From NCBI RefSeq assembly GCF_002865645.1, contig NW_020194628.1, forward strand, positions 434,001 to 498,000: a stretch of DNA of 64,000 bases, in the 5' to 3' direction. A program made the translations under genes and the position numbers. Below the pieces are notes generated by a model. It was not told the origin of the DNA and did no database searches. It saw only the letters and a list, made by a program, of their open reading frames with translations. This document shows, piece by piece, positions 24,577-38,000 of this stretch (the stretch's first letter is position 1; each line of letters starts with the position of its first letter). Source of the stretch: Hyaloscypha bicolor E (Eukaryota > Ascomycota > Leotiomycetes > Helotiales > Hyaloscyphaceae).

Positions 24577-26119
24577 TGCCGATATCTCTGTTAAATTTGT
24601 ATGAGCGTATACAAATGATCCAATGTCGTCTTCGGGTGAGTCCCAGCTGCCATGTAAATCATATGTCATCAAATTGACCCAGTCAGCGTATTGGGTCATG
24701 TTTCCGATATCGAACCAGCGAAGGTAGCTATCACACGTTCTCAAAAGCCATCCATGCACATTGAGAAGCAGAACTTACCAATAGCTAGTGGGAGCGGTAA
24801 ATGAAAGACCCCATCCAGATGTTTGAGCATCCCACCAGGTCCTAATATCCCGAAGTAGAGCAACATAGTTTGCTGTGTCAGCCGTCGTACCTCCTCGATC
24901 AGGAGCTCCAGGATACCTAACGGTTGTCAGTCTAGAGTTGATGATCTAGAACGCCAGCACTTACTCCCAGTCTAAGTCTACGCCATCAAAGCCATACTGT
25001 CGCATGAACGAGGCAAGGTTGGTAATGAAGGTGCTTCTCTTTGCAGGAGTGCTACTCAAATCTCCAAAGACTGGCTGACCATCGGTTCCGTTGTGGCTGA
25101 AGCCTGAGTTTCATTCGTATTAGAATTTGTACTCTTGTTGGATTATCCTCAAAGGCATTGACATAGACTTACTCCATCCACCAAGTGAAAGATATATTCG
25201 CAGTCCAGGCGCATTGTGCTTCGGTTGCATGATTTGCAAGAATGTAGCCATGTCAGAGCCTGGAATCGGGAAGATCTCATATGTATCTGGGGTGATGTAT
25301 CCAAATGCAACGTATAGATGGGTTATAGAATCAGTTCTGATAAATGAAACGTCTCGTTGATTGCCTGTCAAGTACAGTGAGTCTAATAAGCCCCTCACAG
25401 TAGAACGAGATATGAGGCTTACATCCTCTCTGGAGAGGCGCCCAAGCAGAGAAGTATCTGCATTGAAGTTAATAGCCAGCCATGTGAGCAACAAAAGAAG
25501 CTTACCCCATGACCAGATTCGTCACATTACCATTGCTGAGCGCCGTCGCAGGTGGCTGATCGCAATTGCTTTGACACCCCGTAGAGCAAAATTCCTGATA
25601 CAATCGCAATCAGAAGGAGACTCACATAAAGTAGACATGGACTTACAGATGTTACTCCACAATAACCATACTGATCGCAACAAACATTGAGAGGGCACGT
25701 AGTTCCAGCGACCGGGGCCCAGCTACCGCACTCTACTTTTGCGTCACAATTCGAGATACATGGGGGGAACAGTGCAGTGTGCTGCATCAAGTCCACACTG
25801 CAAACGTTAGTAAGATGATATATATGTTGGAATGGCTTCAAACATATCCACTAAGTGATGGTGCAGGTTAGCTTCTGTCAACACTGCTTAGCTACTGCTT
25901 CAAATACTTGTTTCCATTACAACATGATCCATCAGCACATGGCTATCCATCGGCGCATTGTCCAGCAGGCAAAGCTCGCTCAAACAATCCGTATGGTTGC
26001 AGTATCTCTGAAGGTATAGATGTATTTGCCCTCGAGGCAATATCGTAGTGCTCTGCAGACACTGTGCCAAAAGCCGCGAGAACGAATATAGTAAGGAGCT
26101 GTGTCCACAGAATTACCAT
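24577..26119 (-). pseudogene. GH18 chitinase with hevein-type chitin-binding domain, 5' part
   Basis: The start ATG at 26119 opens a signal peptide (MVILWTQLLTIFVLAAFGTV). A Cys-rich region follows (GQCADG ... CADGSCCNGN), then a type-1 chitin-binding domain with CCDQYGYCGVTSEFCSTGC. The GH18 barrel then begins (ITHLYVAFGYITPD, LSLGGWS) and reaches the catalytic motif FDGVDLDWEYPG, which fits DxxDxDxE with the Glu proton donor intact. WVNLMTYDLHGSWD follows before the insertion. At least six introns of about 50-75 nt have GT-AG ends. Besides the transposon, two further lesions are visible: an in-frame TAG at 25943-25945 between ADG and PCADG, and a one-base gain in a run of six G (25762-25767) that shifts the frame before the CISNCDAK segment. 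The intact enzyme would be secreted and cleave chitin. Confidence 0.88.
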
Positions 26120-27157
26120 TATGAACCGTAAGTTGGCCTTTGCATGGAGCTGCCCGAACAAAGGAAAGTAAATGTTGATATCAGTTAATATGCCAAGATG
26201 TTTCAGCGTGTATCATTAGCCCAGCCTTGACAAAAGTATAGACAGTAAAACGATAGCGCAGCCCTCGATGTCAGTCAACAGAGTCTGCGGGGATGCATCC
26301 GGTTGCCAAAGTCGATGGGCGGGATTGGTGAAGGTGCGAAGTGGGTTTGACGGAGAAGATCAGACGCGTACGGGATAAGGGGTTGCAACTTTCGAGGTAA
26401 GCCCAACAGAGTCAAGGTATCCTTGAAAACCCCGGCTTTCAAGATCTCGCTTTCGTATTGAGATGGAAGCTCGGTGGAAGGTGCTCAGGTGTGGTAAGGT
26501 CGCTACGGTCCCATGTTCCTATAGTGCTAATCTTGACATATCACTCCCCTAGCCGTGAATTCTCTTGCCAGAACTATTTTAATGCCGCGGAACTATTTTA
26601 ATGGTCAGCTCGCCGGAAGAATTGTGAAAAGAGTTGCAGGCATCCCGGACTCGGAGTCCGAGTCTAGACTTTCGAAGTCACAGCTTGAGTCTTCGCTAAA
26701 TGCATCAACATGATGATCATTGGCAATCTTACCTGCAGTGATGTTCATGGCCTCTAGACCCTCATTGGTTGAATCAGCTATGGCTAAGTTCCATATCGGT
26801 ATAAAGAAAGAAGGTCAACTGTGCCCAGTGCGTGAGTTCATCCGATGATTGCCTGGGTTGACGATCATGGGGTTACATCAAGCTTCAATCAAAGATACAC
26901 TTTCGTGGAAATCCGTGCTGATCTGCGGCGAAGGCTGCACTCCCTAACGTCTCGGCCCGCGTTCTTTAAAAATGTGGTAGTGTTCCGTGCCGCCTCCCTA
27001 AAAGCTTACATTATCCAGACGCAAGGAGATCAGCAGGCAAGGTTTGTTGACATGTTGTAGCAGGTGTGGACAAAGGGAGAAGGATGGATGGTTCGTCTCA
27101 ATGTTGCATGCGATAGGTTACCCTATTTGATCTTGCAGCCTGCAAGGAAAAAAGTAA
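26120..27157. promoter_or_regulatory. chitinase upstream region, left half of the former chitinase/LysM divergent promoter
   Basis: Ordinary-composition DNA with no convincing gene; a 71-codon plus-strand frame at 26845 has no motif. With the mariner removed (27160-51317 plus one TA), this stretch abuts 51320-51637, leaving about 1.36 kb between the divergent start codons of the chitinase and LysM genes. Confidence 0.6.
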
Positions 27158-27159
27158 TA
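27158..27159. repeat. TA target-site duplication, left copy
   Basis: TA immediately precedes the CTCCCC end of the mariner element and is repeated at 51318-51319, just after the matching GGGGAG end. TA duplication is diagnostic for Tc1/mariner insertion. Confidence 0.85.
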
Positions 27160-27265
27160 CTCCCCCCCCCCTAAATTAAATGTAACAGTGGGTCCGTGGT
27201 AGGGGTATTTACAGGCGGTTCTACAGGGCGTTTACAGGGGCTAATAGCCAATTAAAAGAAGGACA
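27160..27265 (+). repeat. mariner left terminal inverted repeat
   Basis: Inverted match to 51215-51317, starting with CT and a C10 run. An internal ACAGG-type subrepeat (TTTACAGG, CTACAGGG, TTTACAGG) is shared in looser form by the other end. Confidence 0.9.
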
Positions 27266-27323
27266 CTTAACGTCTTCTCTCTCCGCTTTTCTCTCTTTTT
27301 ATCCTATTCAACCACACCAATCA

Positions 27324-28484
27324 ATGGATCTCCATCGAATACTCAATACTCTACGTCCACAGCGAATCGCAGTCCTTCCTCACTCTCCTCGTACCCCTCG
27401 CACGCGAATTAGAAAGTCTCGTGCACGAGAAACAACCCGATCCGATCGTATACGTATCAAGACTGCCCTTGAATGGGCCACCCCTCGTTCCGTATGGAGA
27501 AGATATAAAGACGAATACGGCTTTACCTTACGTCAAATCAGGCTTGTTCAACAGAATCTAATTACCCCGCAAAAGAAGACTAAGGTTGGACGTAAACCTA
27601 CGATCCCGGCAGAGAAGGTTACAAAGCTCAAGGAGTGGCTTTTGGCAAATCCGGTATACCGTTATATATCCTTCTATAACCTACCTACGTGTACGCCAGA
27701 GCTTGAGCTACAAGAATATGGATTTGAGGCTATTCGTACAGTATTTAAGTCTATTGGATATGGGAGACGGGTGGCTAAAAGAAAGGGATTTTCAGACGAT
27801 CTAGTTCATATGGCATAACGGGTTGCTTTCGCAAAAGAGGGTTTAACTTGGTCCCGGGAACAACTCTATTTACAATGCTTTTCAGACGAGGTTTGGGCAT
27901 ATAGAGGAGCATTTATATAAAGCTACGTTATAGTCCTGGTTGACGGCGATCCTGAAGCTATTCGCAAAGACCGATACCTGCCAGAATGTGTCCAGCACAA
28001 GTACTCAAAACGACCGGCTTAGATGTTCCATGGAGTGATTTGTAGAGGGAGAAAGGGTCCTGCGATATTCTGGGAGAAGGAATGGGGTTCTATGGACTCA
28101 AGAAAGTATAATGAGGTTATACTATCTCAAGTCCAAGCTTGGTTTGATATAGAAAGAGTATGAGGGGTCCGCCTTGCTTGGTAATACGATAGAGCATCTT
28201 GCCACAGGTCTTTTGAGACGCAAGATAATCTATACCGGAGGAATATCCCCTCTATCGACTGGCCCCCTTACTTCCCTGATTTGAACCTTATTGAGCATAT
28301 ATGGAGCTGGATGAAGAGATATATTCAGGAGCATTATTTTCAAGCTTATTACGATGCGAAGTGTGTCTCTTTAGATATTCTGAGAGGGATTGTTTTACAA
28401 GCTTGGAATGCTGTCCCAGACAGCTATATTGAGACACTTTTTGAGTCATAGTGGAGGCGTTGTCAAGCTGTAATTGATGCTAAC
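27324..28484 (+). pseudogene. Tc1/mariner DDE transposase, decayed and truncated by insertion
   Basis: The ATG at 27324 opens an intact frame to 27818 with an N-terminal basic region and helix-turn-helix-like segments (ALEWATPRSVWRRYKDEYGF; VGRKPTIPAEKVTKLKEW). In-frame stops then interrupt the catalytic part at 27816, 27918, about 28021, 28160, 28190 and 28449, several readable as single C-to-T or G-to-A changes. The DDE domain is still recognisable: FSDEVWA (first Asp), YDRASCH (second Asp) and PPYFPDLNLIEHIWSWMK (third acidic residue, about 34 from the second). The frame reaches RCQAVIDAN, where the 22.7-kb insertion begins; the expected continuation is found at about 51156. The product would cut and paste at TA sites, but this copy cannot make a working protein. 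Confidence 0.88.
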
Positions 28485-28570
28485 GAGATCTGGGCCGCTT
28501 CGCTAAAATTAAAGCCTGGCGGCCCTACGCAAGCTTCGGGGCCAGTCTTTAATTTTGCCCTGATCTCGAT
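28484..28570. repeat. long imperfect palindrome at the left border of the composite insertion
   Basis: The arms CGAGATCTGGGC and GCCCTGATCTCG lie at the outside, and GCTAAAATTAAAG pairs with CTTTAATTTTGC further in. The centre is CTGGCGGCCCTACGCAAGCTTCGGGGCCAG-like and GC-rich. The palindrome is unmutated by RIP here. A RIP-altered version lies at about 40013-40098 between tandem units two and three, and a shortened version at about 35045-35085 between units one and two. It therefore marks unit borders. Confidence 0.85.
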
Positions 28571-28799
28571 TCGAGATTAATTGGATGCCTCAGGCACTTA
28601 TTTAAGGGATATTAGCTTTACTGACTTTAAATTCACTTTGAAAATTCACTTTTTAAAGGCTAAAAATTTTCCAGGTAAGCTAAATAAGGTAGGTTTTAAT
28701 TTCGAATTCCAAAGCTTCTTTCCTTTAATAAATATACATACACATATATATACGTAAGTCAACCCCTATACCCGCTACAGGCCTGCCTCTGGCCTGTAA

Positions 28800-29180
28800 C
28801 GCTCCTTACGGTCCGTAGAATGTCTTCTCTCCCATCTGCTCCCGCTGCTTCGGCAGTACCAGTACTAGCTCCAGCTGCAGCTCCAGCTTTAGTACCACTA
28901 CTACTACCACTACTAGCACCAGTACTAGTAGTAGCAATAGCAGCAACAGCAGCAGCACTAGCAGCAGTAGTACCAGCAGCAGCAGTACCACCAGCAGTAG
29001 CAGCACCAGTACTAGTGCCAGTACCTGCCCTGCCTGCCCTGCCTGCTCTGCCTGCCCTGCCCGCCCGCCCAACCCGCACCATAACAGCACTCTCTTTACT
29101 GGCTCCGCTACAGGTACCTGTTTTGCGGCCCGGCTGTACTACTAATCCTGCCCGGCCTGCTAACCTGGAGGCTAAGCTTA
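28800..29180. repeat. low-complexity GCA/CTA trinucleotide region
   Basis: Mixed AGT/AGC/AGTAGCAGC repeats followed by CTGCCTGCC/CCTGCC repeats. Open frames on both strands are only Ala/Val/Leu/Pro strings, so the openness comes from composition. It lies in the less-mutated left shoulder of the composite insertion. Confidence 0.8.
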
Positions 29181-32100
29181 GCTAATTCGTTAGTCAAGTT
29201 TATACTACCGGATATATATATTATACTAGTAGGTCGGGTATATAGATAGTATATATAGTTATAGCTAGTTGGTTTAAAGAAAGCTATATTAACTACTATT
29301 ATAGTAGTAAGAGTACCTATTATTCTTTCTATAAATGCTTTTTATATCTATTTACTAATTTTTTATAAACTATAACTAATCTAATAGGTACTTATAGGTA
29401 TTATTACTACTTTCTCTCTTTCTCTAGCTTTAGCTCTAGCTCTAGCTTCTGCCCCTATTACTACTAACCTATATCCGCTTTATTAAATTACTTCTAGTAA
29501 ATTATTTTTATATATATATATCTATTATAGATTATTATAGATTATAACTAATATATAAATAGCCTATTATCCTATTACCTTTTATTACTACTATCTATTT
29601 ACTTTCTCTTAAATAGTATACTGTTTTACTAAGCTTTATAGAGAGCTAGTAGCTCTTTATAAAAAGGAAATAGAAGTATTAGAGAAGAAGAAAAGAACAA
29701 ATTACTTGGTACTAGAGATAGAAAAAAAGAAAAGAAAGAAGAAAAAGGAGAAAAGAGAAGAGAAGAGAAAAGAAAAAAAGGAAAAAGAGAGAAAAGAGGA
29801 AAGAGAAAAAGAGAAAGAGGAAAGTAAATAAAATAAGAAGTTATAAATCCTATAAAGAGTTATCTAAAAGAAATATATATTTTTAATATTTAATAATATA
29901 ATATTTTTAATCTATTTAAATCCTAAAATATTTAAAGTAATAATTATAAATTACTTATAGATAGATATAGATACTTATAGATAGTTATAAATAGTTATAG
30001 ATCTTTAAATTCCTTAATCCGATCTATAAGGCTATCCGGTAGTTATAAAATATTTATAAGAAATAAAATACTAAAATAAAATAGCTAAGATTTTAGAATA
30101 AATTATATTAAATATTCTAAATAAATTTTTATATAATAAAAGAATACTTAAGCCTTTTATAGATAATATATAGAAAACCCCTATATAAAACTGCCTATAA
30201 GTAAATATAAGTATTTATAAGTTCAAACTAATAGTATAAAAGAACTAATCTTATAATTTATTAATAGTTATTATAAAATATAAATAAACCGGAAACTATT
30301 TCTAGAAAAAAGCAATTCTTAGGCTAGTATTTATAGTAAATAGCTTAATTTATAGAATTATCTATAACTAGTTATTAAAATTCCTTTTAAATAAATAAGC
30401 CTTAATATAATATATTTATAAGCTTATAACTACTATCTAAATTCTATTATATAAATCTTTTTATAAATATAAATTTTATAAAAGTAGTATTAAAGCTTTA
30501 ATTTTAAAAATAAACTAAGATAATAATAAAAAAGAAAAATTAATATTTTATAACTATTCTATAAATAGCTTATATAAGTTATTATCCGAAAACTTATTTA
30601 TATCTAGAGAATTTACTAATTAGTATATTTATAATTAGTATATTTATAATTAGTATATTTATAATTAGTATATTTATAATTAGATTAGTATATTTATAAT
30701 TAGTATATTTATAATTAGTATATTTATAATTAGTATATTTATAATTAGTATATTTATAATTAGTATATTTATAATTAGCCTATTTATAATTAGTCTATTT
30801 ATAATTAGTCTATTTATAATTAGTCTATTTATAATTAGTCTAATAAATATTTAAAAATATAAATATTAAGTTCTAAAACTATAGTATTTAATATAGTTAA
30901 AAGATACTATTTATAAAAAGTTAATAGATTTATAATAGTCCGGAAGAAAAAATCTAGAAAGTAAATATAGCTAATTAAATCTATAATTAATACTAGTTAG
31001 TTTATATAATCCGGAATTACTATTATTTTATTCGGGTTTAAATTATTAAATAATTTACTAATCTAGTAAATAAACTTTTAGCTATTTTTACTTTTATAGA
31101 TCTATATATTAGTCTATAAATAAAGCTATTTGAATTATAAATAAATAAATAATTATTAAAAATATATAGTAATAATATCTATTTATAAACTATATAATAT
31201 AACTAAAAGAATTTAATTAAAGTTTTTACTAAAAATTATAGGTATTTTTCTAAAAAGAATATTATTTATTATAGATTATAAATTTACTAAAAGCTAGTAA
31301 ATAACTTTAAAATAATACTTATATTATATTAGTATTTTATCTTAGATAATAAGATTTATAAACTAGAAAATTTATCTAAAAACATTCTATTTTATAATAA
31401 AACTTATAAATAATTTATAAAGCTTAATTAGAATCTTAAACTAGAAATAAAATATATATCTATTTAATAATAAGAAAGCTATAATATCTATAGATATTAT
31501 ATAAAGAACTATTTGCTTTTATTTATAAAAGTAATAATAAAATATCTTATATAAAAATATTTTGCCTATATTTTCTAGCTTTTATAAATAGAAATAGGCT
31601 ATTTATAAATCTAATTTAATAGCTATAATAATTTTTATAAAATATAATTACTAATTAGAATTAAACTAGACTTATATTATAATTATAAGTAATATCTAGT
31701 TTTCGAGAATATATAATATAAATAAAGAATAATATTTACTAATCTAATTTTAAATAAAAAATGAAAGCCTATAGTTTATAAGTAACTATTACTAGTCTAT
31801 AAACCTATATATAAATAAGAAAAGACTATAATTATAATATAAATTAAAAAATAAAAATAGGAAACTATTACTATAAATAAGCTAGTACTAGAAATTATTA
31901 TAGAAGTAGTATTTATACCGGTTTTAGATTACTAATAAGTTTATAATTAGCTATTAATAAAGGCTAATTAAGAATAATATTTATAAATTATTTATAAATA
32001 TAAATAGAATAGCCTTATTAAAATACTAATATTATTTTTAGTTATTTTCTATTAAACTATAAATAATATAGATAGTTTAGTATATTAGATAATAAATGCT

Positions 32101-35040
32101 TTTAACTAAATATAGATTTATAAAAAACTATAAGTTATAAATAATTATAAATAAAAACTATAAATAGTATTACTTATTTAAAATAGAGCTATAATAATAT
32201 ATATAGCTAATCCGGTTATTATTATTCTATTAATAATACTTCTATATATAAGTTTTTAAAACCTATATAAAATAAACCAGAAACTTTAAATATAAGTATT
32301 ACTAGCTATTTTTATATATAGTATTATATTTAAAGAAAGCTATTAAAGTTAAATAAATATTTATAGTTTCTATAGCTAGAGTTATAAAAGAAATATTATT
32401 CGAAAAATAAACTATTTGCTTTTTTTTAAAATAAATTATAAAATACTAAATAAAAAAGAATTTCTAATATATAGGAAATTTAAATAGCTATTAAATAGCC
32501 TTATATAGACTTATATAATAGATATATATATATCGGGTAATCTTATTATCTATAGCTATAATTATAACTATTATATAATCTATTTTTTTTATATATATAT
32601 TTATAAATATATTTAATTATTTAAACTAAAATATATATTTCTATATTAATATATAAATAGAATTTCTAAAGAAAATACAAGTTATATAAAATAATCTAAT
32701 AATTATTATAAATAGTTTACTAATTTTAAATACCGGATTTATAAATTATAAATATCTATTTATTATTCCGGTAATAGTATTTAAAATAGCTATTTTTATA
32801 AATATAATATAGTTTATAAAAGCCTTTAAAAACCTCTTAAAATATACTAATAAGCTATAAGCTTTTCTATAAACTATATATAGGACCTATATATAATTCT
32901 TTCTATATAGACTATAAAATATATTATTTATAACTAAAACTAAAAGCTTATTTATAAAGTTCTATAATAGATCTAGTAATTTAGTATATATAACCTTATT
33001 TATATATTTAGATATATTAAACTTTATAAATACTTATAAAAATAAAAGTAAATATAAATATAAAAGCTTTTATTTCTAGTATTTAATTATATAAATATAG
33101 CTTATATATAATCTAAAAAAACTATTCTTGAAATTTATAAAAAGCTTTTAAATTTTAAATTAAAATATATAAGTAATTAGATCTAACTAGTCTATAGGTT
33201 ATAAGCTATATAGTTTTTAAATAATCTCTAACTATTACGAATTAGTTATAAAAGTAATAAAAAAGATAAACTTTCTAAAATAATAAATAATAGCTATTAA
33301 ATCTTAAAAAAGCTATTATATAAATTAATCTCTATTTATAAAAGAGAATAAAAGAATAAACTACTAATTTAGATTAATTACTAAGATATTCTTATAAATA
33401 AGAATATTTATTAAACTATTATATATATCTATATAAATCTTATCTTAGTATAAATAAAGCTAATTAAGGAATATAGTCTTATAAATAATAAAAATATTTA
33501 TAATATATTACTAAAAGAACTAGTAAATATAAAAGAAAAATAATATCTTATAATTATAAATATATAAACGGAACTAGTAAAAGGGCTATTACTTTAAACG
33601 AATTTATTAATAAATATAATAGGTATTTTATAAGATTATTCTATAGTATTATCTATATTTATTATATAAAAAGAGAAATATATAATAAAGTAATATATAT
33701 ATTATATAAATAATAGCTATTTAATAAAGTTATAGATTTTAATAACTAAACTTATAGACTATAAAGAAAATATTATATTAATTCTTATTTATAAATTTAT
33801 TTAAAAGAATTTCTACTAGTTCTATAGCTATAGAAAAATTCTTATAGTAATAGTTTATTCTAGACTAGAGAATTAAGTATATTTATAAGCTAAAAAGAAT
33901 TCGAAAGTAATTTATTTAGTTAGCTAATTATTTCCGGACTATTTTATAAATTTATATAAAAAAATTACTATAATTTATAAGTATTTTATAAAGGCTATAG
34001 AAAATAGCTTAATTATATTACGGGTAATATTATAACTAAAGATTAGTTATATAGTCTAAATTATAAAAAAATAATTAAATAAAGGCCGGAATCTATTATA
34101 AATCTAGTTCTAAGAATCTCTAATAATAAAATAGCTTTCTATAGATATAAAAGTAATAAAAACTATAAAAAAGATTAATATATATATTTTTAGTATAGCT
34201 TATAGATATAAAAATAAGTATAAAGTTATATATCTTTATATTTTAATAAAAGCTATAGGTTTATAAATTATTTTCTTTAAAAAAGTATTTATAAAAAGAA
34301 TAGAAATACCTATAACTTATTTATTACTATATCTTTTTTCTTATAATAGAACTTAAATTTCTAATTTATACCTATAATTACCTTTAATATCTAGTATCTT
34401 ATACTATAATTCTTATATTTAATATTTATTAGGCTAAGATTATAAATAAACTAATTCCGGAACTATAAATAAAAGCTAATAGATAAAAGAAAAGAAAAAG
34501 AAAGAAAAAAAGAAGATAATAATAATAAAATAGCTTTTATTAGCTAGTTATAAGCTATATCTAGCTTATTATAGATTTAATAAATCTGTTTTCGAGGCTA
34601 AGAGTTATTCTTATTTATAAAAGGCTATATAGGTCTAATATATATTTATTAAGAAATATTCGGATTAATATTTATAAGAAAGAAATACTTTATAACCTAT
34701 TTAGTCTAAAAAAGATTAGTAACTAAATATATAAATCCGAATATATAAGAATAAAGAGATCTTATATTATAAATATATCTTATATAGATTTCTTTTAAGA
34801 TTTAGAAGAAATCCGCTATATAAAAAGTATTATTTATAACTAGTATAAAAGTATAATAGAAAAGAATTTATATTTATATAATTATAAGCTAAATAAAATA
34901 CCAAGAAATATATAGAAAGTAATAGAAAACTTTAATATTTCTAAAATAAGTAATATATAAAAGACTTAGGCTTAAGTTTTAGTATTTCTTATATAATTAT
35001 TTTTTTAATTAGATAATCTAATTATATAATAGTATTATAT
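29181..35040 (+). repeat. tandem unit 1 of the ~5-kb repeat (with extra left-hand sequence)
   Basis: Unit-specific similarity to units 2 and 3 starts near 29900-30000 and runs to about 35030. The stretch 29180-29900 has no counterpart that I can see in the other units; it includes a purine-rich AAGA/GAAA tract at 29690-29830 that could be a decayed Lys/Glu-rich coding region. This unit is the most heavily RIP-mutated of the three. Confidence 0.55.
30620..30842. repeat. 15-bp tandem array within unit 1
   Basis: About fifteen copies of TAGTATATTTATAAT. The last five carry a C (TAGTCTATTTATAAT or TAGCCTATT), and one 5-bp insertion falls near 30680. Units 2 and 3 lack the array, so it expanded within unit 1. 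Confidence 0.95.
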
Positions 35041-38000
35041 AGATAAGTTTAGAGCTAATTAATAATTTTATTCTAAACTTGTCCCAAATAGAATTAGAAT
35101 ATAATAAAGGCTTTTAGCTAAATATATAAAATTATTTATAAATAAGTTAAAAGCTAAATAAGATCTTATAATATTTCTAGATATATTATATTATTTATAT
35201 AGTTTATATTAAGAAATAAAAGAATATAGAGCCTTATTTATAAAATTACTTATAAAGCTATTATATAGAAATAGCTATAAGAAAAGACTAAAAACTATAA
35301 ATTTATTTCTATTACCTTAAATAATTAATCCTATAACTTATTAATAGTTATTATAAAGAATAAAGTAAATAGAAACTACTTATAGGAAAATATAAAAGAT
35401 AATTACTAATCTATTAACTAGAGCTTAATCTATAGAATTATTTATAATTAGCTATTAAAGTTATTATCTAATAACTATATATAAATTAAGAACTTCCTAA
35501 AGCTATAAATTAATATTTATAATCCGTTATAAAGCCCTTTCTATAAATAAAGATTTTATAAAAGTATTATAAATATACTAATCTTAAATTATAGCTTAAA
35601 AAAAACAGATCTAGTAAATAGATATTTTATAAAACCTTTAAAAATAATTCTATAATTTCAGGATCTGTTTTATTTATATTAGCTAAATCTATTATAAAAT
35701 ATATCTATTTCTAGCTAGAGAATATATTTAAGATTATTTAATTAAGCTTATAGATTATATTATTTAAGGTTAATAGAATTATTTATTTACTAAAAGTCTA
35801 ATAATTATATAGAGCCTATAAGAGTTATTCTTATAAATAGATATAATTAATTAGGTCTATAACTAACTAGATATATAGAATAAAAAACAGAAATATAATC
35901 TATTTATTTAAAAATAGATTATATAATAAACTATTAATTTAGTTTATAAAATTCTATTTAAATAAATTATTATAAACCTATATATTAATCTATAAAAATA
36001 ACTAATAGAACTATAGCTAGATCTATATTTACTATAAATAGGCCCGTATTATATTAGTCTATAAACTATATAGAACTACTAAGATCTAAATAAAGTTTTT
36101 CCTAAAAATTATAGGTATTTCTCTAAAAAGAATATTATCTATAACTAATTATAAATTAATTATTAGCTAATATATTACCTTAAAATAATACTTATATTAT
36201 ATAAATACCTCGTCTCAAATAATTAGATTTATTAATTATAAGAATACTTTAAGCTAATTTATCTTAGTAATTATACTTATAAATAACTTATTAAGTTTAA
36301 ATAAAATTCGAAACTAGAAATAAGATATATATTTATCTAAAAAAAAAAGAGCTATAATACTTATTAATACTATATATAGAATTACCTTACCTTAGCTATA
36401 GTAATAGTAATAGAAAGTCTTATAAAGAAATGTTTTACTAGTTCTATTTGAGCCTTATAAATAGAAGTAAATAGTTTATAAATTATTTATAATTACTATT
36501 ATAATTATCTAGAAATAAAAGTACTAGTCTATATTTAGCTAAGTTTATATTATAATTACTAGTAATATCTTATAGATATAATTAATTTATAAATTAGTTA
36601 TATAATAGTTTATAGTCTAGTTAAAGATATTTTTAAATAAAGTAATATTTATAAGTATTTATTAGAGATTTATAAGACTAAAACCGAATAAAAAGAGACT
36701 ATAATTATAATAAGAATTAATTAAGAATAATAGAAAGTTAATTAATAGGTTATAGATAAACTTATAGGCTAAGTTATTATAGAAATACTTTTTATACTAG
36801 TTCTAAATTACTTATATATTTATAATTAGCTACTAGTAAATATTTATAAAAAAGAATATTTATAAACTATAGCTAGTTATTAATAAAATAGCCTTATTAA
36901 AATACTAGAACTATTTCTAATTATTCTCTATTAAGTTATAAATAATATAGATAATATAGTATATTAAATAATAAATACTTTTAACTAAATAGAACTTATT
37001 AAAAAACTATAGACTATATATAACTATTAGTAAAAGCTATAAGTTAAACCGCTTATTTAAAACTAGACTATAATAGTAAATATAACTAATATTATATTTT
37101 TATTTATAATACTTCTATATCCGAATTTTAATAATCTATATAAAGTATTATAGGAACTTATAATAAAAATACTAGTAGCTATTTTTATATATTATATTAT
37201 ATTTAAAAAAGATTATTAAAATTAAATAAATATTTATAGCTTTATCTATAACTTATTCGAATAAAAAATTAGCTATAAAATAAATTATATATTATTTAGA
37301 AAAATGAATTATAAGATATTAAACTAGAAAGAACTTCTAATATATTAGATATTTAAATAGGTATTAGAAAGCCTTTATAAGACCTATATACCGAATTTAG
37401 AAATACTAGATAATTTTATTATTTATTCTCGAAATAGTAATAATTATATAGTTTATTTCTTTATAAATATATAAACCTTAATATTAATATATAAGCGGAA
37501 TTTCTAAAAAATATATAAATTATATAAAATAATCTAGTAATTATTATAAATAACTTCCTGGCCTAAAAAGCCTAATTTATAGACTATAAATATATAGCTA
37601 TTATTTTAATACTAGTACTCGAGATATCTATTTTTATAAATAATTATTATAGTTATAAATACTTTAGAAAACCTTTTCTAATATATAAATAGAGCTATAA
37701 ATATATTATAGATTATATATAGGGCTTTCGGATTATTATTAAGGCTATATAGCCTATAAAATATCTAGCTAGTAATTATAGCTATAAGTTTATTTATAAG
37801 ATTCTATAATAAATTTAGAAGCTTAATATAAATTACCTTATTAACTAAATTAAAAATTAAGAAAATAATATCTTTTTTAAGAAATAGAAATAGATATATA
37901 TATAAAAGGCTATATTTCTAATACTTAATTATATAAATATAGCCTATATATTATCCGAAAAAATAGTTTTTAAAATCTATAAGAAGCTTTTTTATTTTTA

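Noticed and set aside
28820..29185. Open frame of 121 codons rich in Ala/Val/Pro
   Set aside because: It is the translation of trinucleotide repeats; the opposite strand is equally open with similar low-complexity output.
30620..30842. Regular short repeats that might suggest a CRISPR array
   Set aside because: Units are contiguous 15-mers without spacers, in a fungal AT-rich repeat. This is a minisatellite.
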